From contig JAHDVF020000053.1 in NCBI GenBank assembly GCA_022606425.2, positions 1,364,001-1,428,000 of the forward strand: a stretch of DNA of 64,000 bases, in the 5' to 3' direction. The DNA is from Lepidostoma basale. Taxonomy: Eukaryota; Arthropoda; Insecta; Trichoptera; Lepidostomatidae. Below are positions 11,294 through 23,200 of the stretch, one piece after another. The notes beneath the pieces are model-generated. The model was not told where the DNA came from and searched no databases. It saw only the letters and a program-made list of their open reading frames with translations. The first letter of the stretch is position 1. Each line of letters starts with the position of its first letter. The position numbers and the translations under genes were made by a program.

Positions 11294-14200
11294 ATGAGGG
11301 GTGCATTCATAAGTGTTCTCTTTGTTGCTGGACTGTCGGCCGTGGTCGCTTACCCCTATCCCCAACAGGTAAATAAAATACACCACTGTCTTTTGAAATC
11401 TGAGGGCTGAATATTTAATTTATGATTGAAGGATGAATGCAATCCCTTGTACCGTATACATGTATAATATATTTAATATCATTGGCATATTATAGTGTAG
11501 TAATACAATTATTATGCAATGTGAAAATTTTGAAATCATTATGATTGAAAGAAAAAATGTGAATCAATAATTTGGAAATTTATATTAATGTAGTAAACAT
11601 GTAAAAGCCGAATACCGATTATTAAGTAGCTTTAATAGAACAACGTGTGATAATTTTTTATAACATTAGCAACAAAAATCCAAGCATTCCATATGTACAG
11701 AAACACGTGTTTTTCAATTTTATCTGCGGTTGATTTCATCAAAAATTATACAAATCATTTTTAAATAATCCAATCGTTATATTGTTATTTTTGCGATGAT
11801 GTTTTCACAATAATAGTTTATTACTAATCATTCATATTCATTCATAATCATTCAAATACCCTTCGTAATCTTATAAAAAAACCTTTCATAATTATTAACT
11901 TAGTAATCTTACTTAGAAAATAATGTCAATATTTCACACACTAATTACGAAGACTTACATAAAGAAAACCAACAACCATTAAAAATAATTTTATTAAACT
12001 TTTATGATCTTATTTGCAATTTTTATATTATTACGTCACTCCTATAAAATATAATAAATCTTCTATAAAACCCACATTTTTCATTGACATTTAATATAGA
12101 GTTTTACACAAGCGTTCAAGAAGCGATAAATATCATTTCTTCTATATACTCGTATGCCTTCGCTTTGTGTTGTGGATTCACATTAAAATAAAATATATGA
12201 ACTTTGTGGTGTCACAAAACTTCATTTCTCGTTTAGCATACATATTGTGCAATTTCTTATATATTCTCCTTCGCTTTGTGTCGTGGATTCACATCAAAAT
12301 AAAATAAATGAACATTATTTATAAGGTCTTAGGATAATGGTTTCGACCGGTTTCGCAGCTCGCTGCCATCTTCTGGAGATTCCGAAACCGGCTGAAGCCA
12401 TAAACCTAAGATCTAATCTACCAGGAAATTGCAAATAACAACTTTGATCATTTATTTCTCTTTTTGCAGGCATGTTCTGGTTGTGACACAACCTTTTACG
12501 ATGCACAAATTAAAAAAATATTCATTGAAAAAGGTTGTCACAACCGCAACATGCCTGCTAAACGAGAAATCATGTTTTATGACAATAAAAAGTTCAACTT
12601 ATTGAACGCTAAGGCACTGTGGAATTCCATAGTAATATAGTTAGGAAATTGAAAATAACTTTGTTTAATCCACTATTTATTTACAAAAAAAAATTTAAAA
12701 ACTAGACATGTTTCGGAGGATACCTCCATCTTCAGGTGTAAAAATATTATATAATAAAAACTAAACAAAAAAAGACTAATAAAAAACGCATTTAAAATTC
12801 GATACAATAATTCAAATTTAAAAATAAATTTTTAAATTTGAATTATTGTATCCTCCGAAACATGTCGTGTTGTTAAATACTTTTTTAATAAATAGTGGAT
12901 TAAACAAAGTTATTTTATATTTCCTAAGTACAACAAAAAGTTAATTTATTTTATTTTAATGTGAATCCACAACACAAAGCGAAGGCGAATATAGAAGAAA
13001 TGATATTTATTGCTTCTTGAACACTTGTGTCAAACTCTATATTTATTATTAGTGAAAATGGTGTGTTTTATAGAAGATTTATCATATTCTGTAGGAGCGA
13101 CTTGTTTGCAAAGGAATTATAAAGTTGAAGTTAAAAAAAAGGAATTGCAAATGAATTATGAAGGACAAATAAAGTGTTGTGAAAATGCAACATTTATTTT
13201 TTGTTTATTCAAACGAATGTCATTGAAATATTATATTTATAATTGTGTGGCATACTACATATATTATATCTTGGTCTTCAGCCAGTCGCGTTACCCCCTC
13301 ATTTATTACGCCAATACTTAGCAAGAAATCAACAAGAAAGAACACAAGAGCAGGAGACAATTCCGATTTACGAGCAAGAGGGCCAGTCCAATGCCCAGGC
13401 CCAGTATGTACAGGTAATTCGATGTTTATTAAATATGCTCTTAATAATTGTGCTGTTTAGTTTTATAGGTGGTTCATACCGCACTCATCATATAAAACAT
13501 GCAATAATCCAATTTTTTTTTATCAAATGTGCTCTTTATAAGTTAGAAGAGAAAAGAAAAGAAATCAGAAAATTTAATAGTCCATTGTTTTGATACTATT
13601 ATACTTCAACATTATAAACTGTTAAATTATAAAACTCTGTTTTTATGTATCACAATTTTATTTTTATTTTTCGCGAATGCTGAAAGACTTTCGTTAACCT
13701 ATGTTGACATCTTCAGGTATTACAATTTACAGTTGATATATTATTGTAACACCTGACGATGTCAACATAGATTGACGAAATAGCTGTCGCGAAAAATAAA
13801 ACTAAAATTGTGATACATAAAAAAGAGTTTATTATTTAACAGTTTAGAAAATTTAATCTGTATCTGTACATATACAAAAATGAATGAATGTTTGTCTGTT
13901 TGTCTGTCAGTCTATGATTTTCTCGAAAATTACTGAACCGATTTCGCTGAATACATCACAGTTTGTTCTTATAAGTCCCAGAGTTGATTGAAATCCAATA
14001 TATGAAACTGTTGGTGTTGCGTTTTAAAATTAATATGAAAAACATTAAATCTGTCAAGTTATCGGCAAATTATAAAAGTATCACCTAAAAAAATCTTCAT
14101 ATAATTCATGACTAAACATTTTTGTATACCAGATAACTTATCTTCTCACTCTTTCCACAAATGAGTGGACAGAGAGGATAGACCTCAAAACTTTTATCTT

Positions 14201-17200
14201 CTAGCATGGTTCAGTGGGATTCTTAGCATCATAGTCATTCACGGTGTCAGTGTCAACGCGTCATAAATAGTATAATAATTCAATCGTTTTTACTAATAAA
14301 ATACATAATTTTCTAGTGCTCTTTTATTGAAGTTTCAATCCTAGCATTTGGTTTGCAGTAAAGACTATTAACATCTTTACTAGTTCTTGGGATGCCACTT
14401 GCTCCTTTTTAATTTGGTTGTTTCCGGATGCTTTCCACATTTTGTTATAAAATTATTTGAACCCAATTACTGTATACATTTTTTTAGCTATTGATTCTCA
14501 TAATTTCACCCTTTACATCGATTTGGCTCGCGCTGTAGTGATGTGAGGAGTTTTTTCAACAAAATAATAATAATAATAATATGTAGTAGGTAGCTACTCT
14601 ATCGCCATTTTTGTTGTCACGTAAATTCTATCAGAACAATGACAGCTTATTTTTTTACACTGTCAACACCGGGAATCGAACCCGGGACCTTCAGTGTGGC
14701 ATTCTTAGCTGTTGCCACTCGGCCACGAAGGCCGTCTAGCGCTTGTTAATTTGTTTTATGCTCAATTATTTTAATTGGGTGTTTATTTTGTTGAAATGTA
14801 GAGGGCGCCAATCCAGCAACAACAGCAGTACTCCCAACAAGAGTACATTCAACCACAGCCCCAACAGCAATACGTGGCTCGACCTCAACCCCAACCCCAA
14901 GTAGAATACAGGCCCAAGGCTCAAAGGCCAAGGCCACGACCCCAGCTGCTTCAACAAGAGCTGCAAGAGGAAAATCAGGAAGATGATGACGTAAGTAACA
15001 CTCTTACATTTAATTTCGTAACATAATATTCCAGAATAAAAGTTCAAATCGAAACAAATTATTTTGAATCGATTATTACTTATCTCAAATCGTGTCAAAT
15101 CGGAAGAAATTCTAAATTCAAAAACAAACAAAAAAATTATACTTAGCGCAAAGAAAATTTGAACCATCTATTTTTATATTGATGCACATATTTCAATATT
15201 TTAATATATGATTATTAAAATTTTAACTTTTTTGCGCTTTCCACAGTGAATCGAAAAGTCCTAAAACTCATTAAAATTATAACTTTTACTCGTTTTATTC
15301 TTAATGGCCTTTAAAACATGTGTAAAGAAACAGCTTTGTGTGTGGCCAAAAGAAAATTATAGATATACCATAAACAAGATTAGAGTATTTTATATTATTT
15401 GTTTTAGATTTATTTTGTGGATGTTGGAAGATCTAAGTGTGCGCGGGAGATGCCTATTGGTGGCGATGAGGTTCGCAACCCATCACACCGCGTCTCCCGT
15501 GGGGCGAAAAGAGAAGGATGGAGTGCCGCATCGGTTAAAGTGTGACAGTCCATTCTTTCTGCCTACCCTTTCGGGGAGACGGCGTGATGGTTAGTTAGTT
15601 AGTTAGTTAAGATTAGAGTACTTACTTATATTTAGTGGTAAAAGAGACGTCATAAACGGCGTTATTTTATTAGGTTTTGATGATTCGATTTGTCAATCTT
15701 GATTTTAAACATTTACGCGAGATTTTTTTATCAGAGAAAAATATAACTAAACTAACTAACTAACCATCACGCCGTCTCCCCGAAAGGTTAAGCAGAAAGA
15801 ATGGACTGTCACACTTTAACCGATGCGGCACTCCATCCTTCTCTTTTTGCCCCGCGGGAAACGCGGTATGATGGGTTGCGAACCTCATCGCCACCAATAG
15901 GCATCTCCCGCGCACACTTCGATCGTAAAACATCCACAAAATAAATCAAAAACAAATAATATAAAATACAATGATACAAAATAAAATAACACAATAAAAA
16001 TAATATAACATATTGTCCTTTTTAGAGAGAAAAATATTGGTGGTGAAAAATAGTTAGGTACTGCTTTTCCATAGTAGCAACTTTTAGATCTTTTTAATTT
16101 TTTTAATAACGTGATAAAGTGAAATTTGATTTCTTGCTAAATCTTGGTGCAATTGAATCGTATATAAACACACGAGCAGATATGTTACGTATTACTATAT
16201 GCAATCGCTTGTTAAAAGAAAATGATATTAAATTGACAACATGACATATGTTCATTAGTTCCGCTAAGTTAAAAGTTCTGAACACGGTTAGTGCCTGGCG
16301 CGTAGACTTTCAACTTTCAATCGACCATGTACGAACGTATCTCTTCACAATCGTAAATTTTTAATAGTCATAAGACATTTATTGCTTAGTATATCGTTCT
16401 AATAATTATTGAAACATTTAATTATAATCTCGCTTACGTAATGAAGGCTTTTCTAATATAATCATAGGTACACCATTACTGGTTCAAAGCGTATCGAACG
16501 TGAAGCGAAGGTATTGATTCGTGAAGAAAACACAGTCATTGAATTAAATTTTCACACTTCTCAATTGATTTGTGCTTGCATATATACTTCAGAACAATCG
16601 TGTGATATTTACATAACTTTCTTCAACATTTCGTTTTAAAAAAATAATTTTACTAGAGCAGTTAGGTCCGCGGTCGCATTTTAATTTGTTCTTTATTAAT
16701 TCGTGTGAAAATTGTGTATTTAGTTCGATACAATAAATAGTCTTCGATAAAAATCAGTTAATCATTATATCGATGGATCATAACTTTAAAAATATTGGGT
16801 AAAGTAATTTTAAAATCACTTCAATATTATTATAATTATTTCGATTAATTCTGTACTTACCTATGAATACTAAACATGTTCTACTTTAAATAATTTCATA
16901 GATTAAAAAAGTACCTACCTACTTGTGTTGGAATATAGTGAACATTGGGGTGGTTGTTGTTTTTTTTTTGAATCCTAATGATCATAAATGTGATATCAAA
17001 ATATATTGTACGCTTCAAAAAGCTGCTAATTTCTCGTATAATGTACGATTACATTTGCAACGGTAAAAAATCATTATTATTCAAGATAAAGAAGATTAAT
17101 TTCTTATTCACATCGCTTCGACATATTTTATGACAATCTTCGTATACTAGTCAATCGACTTAGGATAGAACTATAATATGTATAAGTATTACTAGAGAAA

Positions 17201-20200
17201 GCATTTAAAGTTGTTTCCTTTCAGAATTTTATCATACCTATATATTTAATGTGTGGTAAATATTTTTATAATGTAGTGCCAAATGCAGTTATAATATGTA
17301 AATGTAGTGCGAATGAAAGCGTAATAAACAAAATAATGAAAGATTCACTCAAATGATTTGGACACAAGGAGAGAATCATGAAGAAAGTGTACGTTGACGA
17401 TGTGAATAGAGCAAGATACAAAGAAAGACAGCGGAAAACGTTGCAAGATCAAATCAAAAAAAATTCAAATGTGAGGAGTCGGAGAAATCGACGTGCGTAC
17501 ATAACACGATGTATGACAGCATTATGTTGAGGTTACGGGAGAATGCTGTTAAAATGTAACATGGTTGATTTCGGCATTATTTTAGAGATGTATTTGTTCT
17601 GAAAAGTATAGAATTCAATTGCAGAATTCAATTTACAAAAAAATATATGTTATGGAAAGAAATAATTATACATGGAAAGAATGAATGAAGAAAGAATGGT
17701 AAATAAATTATATGTTAACTATGTAAACGGAACTAGAAATAGAGGAAGACCGTCGGTCACGTGAGGAGTCGGAGAAATCAACGTGCGTGCTTGACACGAT
17801 GTATGAATGTTGAGAAGTATGTCAGGAAAGAACAGTGTGGTGGTCCATTATTTCTGCCTACCCCTTCGGCGTGGTGGTTAATTAGATATACGTGTTAAAT
17901 AGAATTGGCAAGCTTTTAAAATTTCAGCACAATCGCTAGTGTACAAATACAAGTATAAAATAAAAATAAGTAATGAACCCTACCAAATAGGATTAGATAG
18001 GCTACTCAGATATTATTTAGCGTTTAATTAAATACGCTAACGTCATGTTTAATCCATTATAAAAATAATTCAGCATAGAAGCTTAACCAAATCTTTAATA
18101 ATCGACCGGTTATGGTTATTTCTTACCGATGTAATTGGATTCATTTGCCGTAAAAATTGCAGTGAATCAATATTTAATTAGATTAATAAACTAATTAACA
18201 ATTCGTCATGAAAATTTTATATTATATGTTTAACTAAAATAAATGAACAATTTAAGTGATGGTTCTCAAATCTTTAATAAGTTAAATTTGTAAAACATTT
18301 GGTATTTAGCGTTACGGTGAATAATGTTGTATTTATAATTGAATAAAACATCAACTGATACAGATTACCTACAGCGAAGTTGGTAATCGAATCTTTAACG
18401 AGCTGATTTAAAAAAGGAGCGCGTCCGCTATAAGATTACGAGAAAAGTAGGTACCCACCCATTATGTAACTGATCGCAGTGTCTCACTCACCTGGTTTAA
18501 AACTTCATCAGTTTTCGTGTATTATCTTAATACCTCCTTAGCACACACAGGGTTACCAGCACTCTCGTAATTGAAGCGGTGACATACTCGTACGTTATTG
18601 CAATTATTTCTTAATTGAATATTATGAATATTACACAATTTCAAATATTAGTATTTAATATCCGCATAAGTATTAATTAGAGTGAAACAAATATTATTTG
18701 TATAATTTGAAACAAACTCAGTTTTCCGTTTCGCTCGAATTCAAAATTTTGATTAGAATTTAAATGTAATTAAATTTATTAAAATACGAAAAAAATATCA
18801 CGCACTCATCAATTTGTATTTAAAACATCGTCTTCTTTCTTCTCGCCTCTTTCCGATACTCGGAATCGGTTTTTTTATCGCCAGGGGTTTCAGTGGTAGC
18901 CATCTTCTTCTATAAAGTCTAGTCTCTCATTTGTAAGCCATGTGGTTTGGAGCCTTCCTTTCCATCTCTTCGTATTTGCCACGGAAAGACGCTTTTTCAC
19001 GATATGTTTATAACATTTTATGTAAATATTTATTTAATTGAATGTACAAGCAAATTCTTACGCTAATTTTAAACATGTATACATATTTTTCTACAATATA
19101 ATAAACGGATTGTTGTGCAATATTTATTCCATAATTTTACGCAATCACAAATTTGCATGGAGATCGAGAAAATTAAATTCAAGGTAACTGCGTCCAGCTA
19201 CCTATCTTCACTTTCTTTTGGTAATTATTGTTTCACGCACCAAAGAGTAAAGTTTCTAGATTTCCCCTTCGACATAAATTATACCCGAATTATCGTAAAT
19301 GGCGTTTCGTCCGCTGTAAGTTATTCACAACCACGCATTCTGTGTTCAGAGATCAAAAAACTATTTTCGCAAGCCCTACCGGCGGACATACGCTGACCAG
19401 ACCAGTACTTTCTCCAGTCCGTGACTTGATTTGCGCTCAACAAGATTTAACTGAGTTACGTAACTACCTTTCTTTGATCTAGATCATACCCTGGCTTTTA
19501 TGCAACTCTTCAAGTGATTATTATTCAATCCTCGCCAATATCGGTCATCAGGTTTACCTAATTACGATGAAATTTTGATAGAGCTTTCATTCTCTGAAAT
19601 ATATTATATATTTTTACTAAGCAATAAACGATATATTTATCTTCGTGCATTACTTTGAACGTACAACGAAACAATTTTATAAATTGCCAAAAATATTGCA
19701 ATATTTTATAAAGGTTATTTTTAATTTCAAAATTGAATACGTTTAAATTAAAAGTGGTGTAGGGATCTTAGAGGATTTAAAGTCAGTTAAAGAGTTTTTT
19801 TTTATTATAGAGTAATATGGGTAATTGTACAGTCAAAGACAATGTTAATAATTCTTCTTCATCGATGGCCCTACAGCTCATGTCGAGCCTTTACCTCCAT
19901 TATTCCTCGCCTCCAATTCTTCCTGTCCTCTCTTTCGTCCTTCCAACATGAATTCGCCTCAACTTCGCTGCATCTCTCCCAACTTCATCCTCGCATTGTA
20001 GCCTTGGTCGTCCAATTAGTTTTCTACCACCTGGGTGCCACTACAGCATTATTTTTGTAGTTCGCGATGACGGCATCCTCTGTACGTGAAAGCCTAATTA
20101 ATTTTAATGATTAAATTTGCGATATATTTATCTTCTTCCTCGTATCAATGCAAGATGGTCTCATAAGGATGCCTTAAATATGATCTTATCTTTCCTATTT

Positions 20201-23200
20201 AACATGCAATTGTGGTGGAAGGAAGGTTAGGCCGACTTTGTGTCGTTTCCAGGGGCACCTATATATAACATTTATATTTTCAAAAAGCATGAGATCATTT
20301 TTTGTATTTCTCCTTAATTTTTAAAAAAATTTGAATATTCCAAAAATACACCCGATATTGAACTATATTTTTGAATAAATTATTATTATAATGTATTTAT
20401 AATTTATCAATCAATTTTAATAATACGTAAATAATAATAAATGCTGCTGTTTTCATTGGTAAATATTTATTATATAAGAATTAGCCTTTCAAAAAGTTGG
20501 AACGATGTATAGAAAAATAAAGTAACAGCTATTGATTATCAACTCAGTATTTTATTTTAAATTATACCTATAATTTCGTTTCATTCATACGTGATGCATT
20601 GTAATCCATTGCGTGTCTTCACAAATCGACATGACAAATCGTAAATGAACTTGCGGATTACCGCTTCAAGTTTATTAACTCGTTCGTAAATTACATCCAT
20701 GATTTGTTTCGTAAATAGAGAGCTTTCTAATGCAATCACTCCCACGCACTCTCAATGGAAACCTGAATGACAAACTGGAATAACTTTGCGGCTAATCTTT
20801 TTACTTACTTCGTTTTCCTCCTAACGCTTTCTAAACTCTAATACGCCAATCCGGATAATGCATAATTATGTGACAGTCACAAGAGTATGGTTTCCGATTG
20901 AAATAACATCTTGGAACACACCGTATCTGCGTGTCTACTAAATACGAATTTATACGTTTCTTTACATATTTTAAATTGGTCATTACACCCATTAATATTG
21001 CATAATTACCTGATGTACCTATCAATAAATATGAAACAGTATTTGTTTAAATATATTTATCCCATTTGGCATTCCATAAACGTGAATTAAAACAATGTTT
21101 TACCCACTATTGGGTATATTTTTCTCATCGTGTTTCGAAGGTATTTGATGATGAAGATTTTTGTAATATTTCTGAAATTTGGGAAAAATATACTGAATAG
21201 TGGAAAAACAATGAATTTTGTTTTACAATAAACAATGTTTTGACAAAACGGCTTTATAACTGGAATTCCATTATGACGATTTTTTATGGATTTTTTTAAC
21301 CCGGTTTTTACCTTTGGAGTTTATTTTCTCGACGTGTTTCTGAGGTTTTATACCTTCATCTATGAAGGTATGTAACCTTCGAAACATGTCGAGAAAATAT
21401 ACTCAAATTTGGAAAAAACAGTGTTAACTAACTAACTAACTAACCATCACGCCGTCTCCCCGAAGGGGTAGGCAGAAAGAATGGACTGCCACACCTTTCT
21501 TTCCTGACATATTTCTCTCGCTTCCTCAACATTCATACATCGTGTCATGCACGCGCGTCGATTTCTCTGACTCCTCACATGTTTTATTTAACAGTGTTTT
21601 ATTTCATAAAAAAAAATCGTGACTATTGTCATGACATGGTGATGATTTTTCTGACTCCTCACGTGGCCGACATTCAATATTTGATTTATTTGATCGTGCC
21701 ACGTTTTCCTCGGTCTTCCTCTATTTCTAGTTCCATTTACATCATTAACATACCTATACTTTTTTTTACCATTTTTTCCTTATTCATTCTTTCCATGTGT
21801 CCAAACCATCTTAATGATCCTTTGATTATTTTGTTTATAACATATACATAATATATCTATCATACACAGATTTTTCCACACATTCGTCTAAGAGATCTCA
21901 TTTCTACTGCATTTATTCTACTACATCCTTCCTTTGCCAGTTCCATGCTTCGCTTCCATACATAAGGGTCGGTACAAGAAAACCATTGTGAACTGCCATT
22001 TTAGCTTTTTTGGATAGAATTTTGTATAGAATAAATTTGATATACTCGTAATTGAAATCTCCTACATGCAAATACTTAGTTCATATCATATTATCATTAA
22101 TATATGCATTTCAAAATGAACAAAATAATAACTGAGATAGTTTGGACTCATAACTGAATAGCGAAGAAATTGGAAGATCAAGGAAAGCATGACAACTGAC
22201 TCAATTTTAAAAATGTGTGGTGTAAGTTTATATGTTTGTTATATAATGAATTATTTACTCAACAGCCCAACACGTCCTACCAGTTCGGTTTTGATGTAAA
22301 CGATGATCAGTTTACCAACTACCAAAACAGAAAAGAGGAGAGACAGGGCGGAGTCATTAAGGGAAGCTACTCCGTTGTAGATAGTGATGGCTTCATTCGA
22401 ACTGTCACCTACACTGCTGACCCCAAGGAAGGATTCAAAGCCGAGGTAACCAACAATTTGTGTACCTTCATAAAAGTTTTTTGTAATAATTTGATTTTTT
22501 ACAAGTGCAATGATAGCTAATACCTATGCAACAATCTGTGAACGTCCATCATGAGTTTTTTTATACAGTAGAACGTCGTTTATCCGGATGTCAGTTAACA
22601 ATGACGAGGAAATCATGTTAAAAAAAAAATCTCCGAGTATTTTTCCAGTACTGTAGAATAATGTAAGCCTTTTTATGTCCATGTACTACATACAAACTTG
22701 TTTTTGAAGTTAAATTTGTAATTTCATAATCAGAAAATGAGCTAGGAAATATAAAATTGATTTACACCTTATTTTGCAAAAAGAATTAGCGCCTGTTTGA
22801 TTGTCCAGAAAAATTGTTACCCGGAACACCTCCGGTCCCAATAAGTCCAGATAAATGACATTCTACTGTACTTTTATAATATATAACACAAGATCGATGA
22901 TAAACCACAGGTGATAAATAAAATATATTGATCAAAATGTCAGTTTTCTATAAGTTTTATTATTTTATTTGGAAGTGACATGGTGAGCTTTGCTAAGGAA
23001 TTATCAAATGTGATCTATCAATTACACTTCTTATGTCGCTCCCATACAATATAATAAAATTTCTAGATAAAATATACTGTTTTCATCAATATTGAATATT
23101 TAATACACATATTAACATCTATGTTCAAGAAACAATAAATAAAAGTTTATGCAATAGTTGAGTGAGCATTAAACTTTGTTTATTAGTATGTCAGTCATAC

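Larger units (their letters stand above)
12000..13125. repeat. Composite fold-back element in cuticle intron 1
   Basis: Outer arms of roughly 120-200 nt (about 12000-12200 and 12950-13125) are inverted copies; the left arm contains CTATAAAATATAATAAA and TTCAAGAAGCGATAAAT, matching the abundant fold-back family seen at 25, 48-49 and 63.6 kb. Between them lie smaller hairpins: 12327-12412 (hammerhead, CCGG type), 12470-12560 (arms around GGTTGTGACA) and 12637-12925 (hammerhead, CATG type). The whole looks like nested insertions of related elements. Confidence 0.7.
13590..13860. repeat. Fold-back element carrying hammerhead cores on both strands
   Basis: In cuticle intron 2. Arms 13615-13720 and 13745-13855 are inverted copies ending in AACTGTTAAAT and ATTTAACAGTT, centred near 13735. 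Each arm carries a hammerhead-like core facing outward from the centre. The nearby 13861-14335 shows only AT-rich sequence. Confidence 0.75.

Noticed and set aside
14660..14745. A true tRNA gene (A and B boxes present)
   Set aside because: The ends do not pair as an acceptor stem, and the sequence continues into a body shared with another dispersed copy, so it is a SINE.
15593..15610. TTAG repeats as possible insect telomere sequence
   Set aside because: The unit is the tetramer GTTA, not TTAGG, and it is always attached to the LINE family A 3' end.
19531..19552. CTGATGA, CCGATATTGG, CGAGGA on the minus strand, hammerhead-like
   Set aside because: GAAA is missing and no fold-back element surrounds it; too weak to call.
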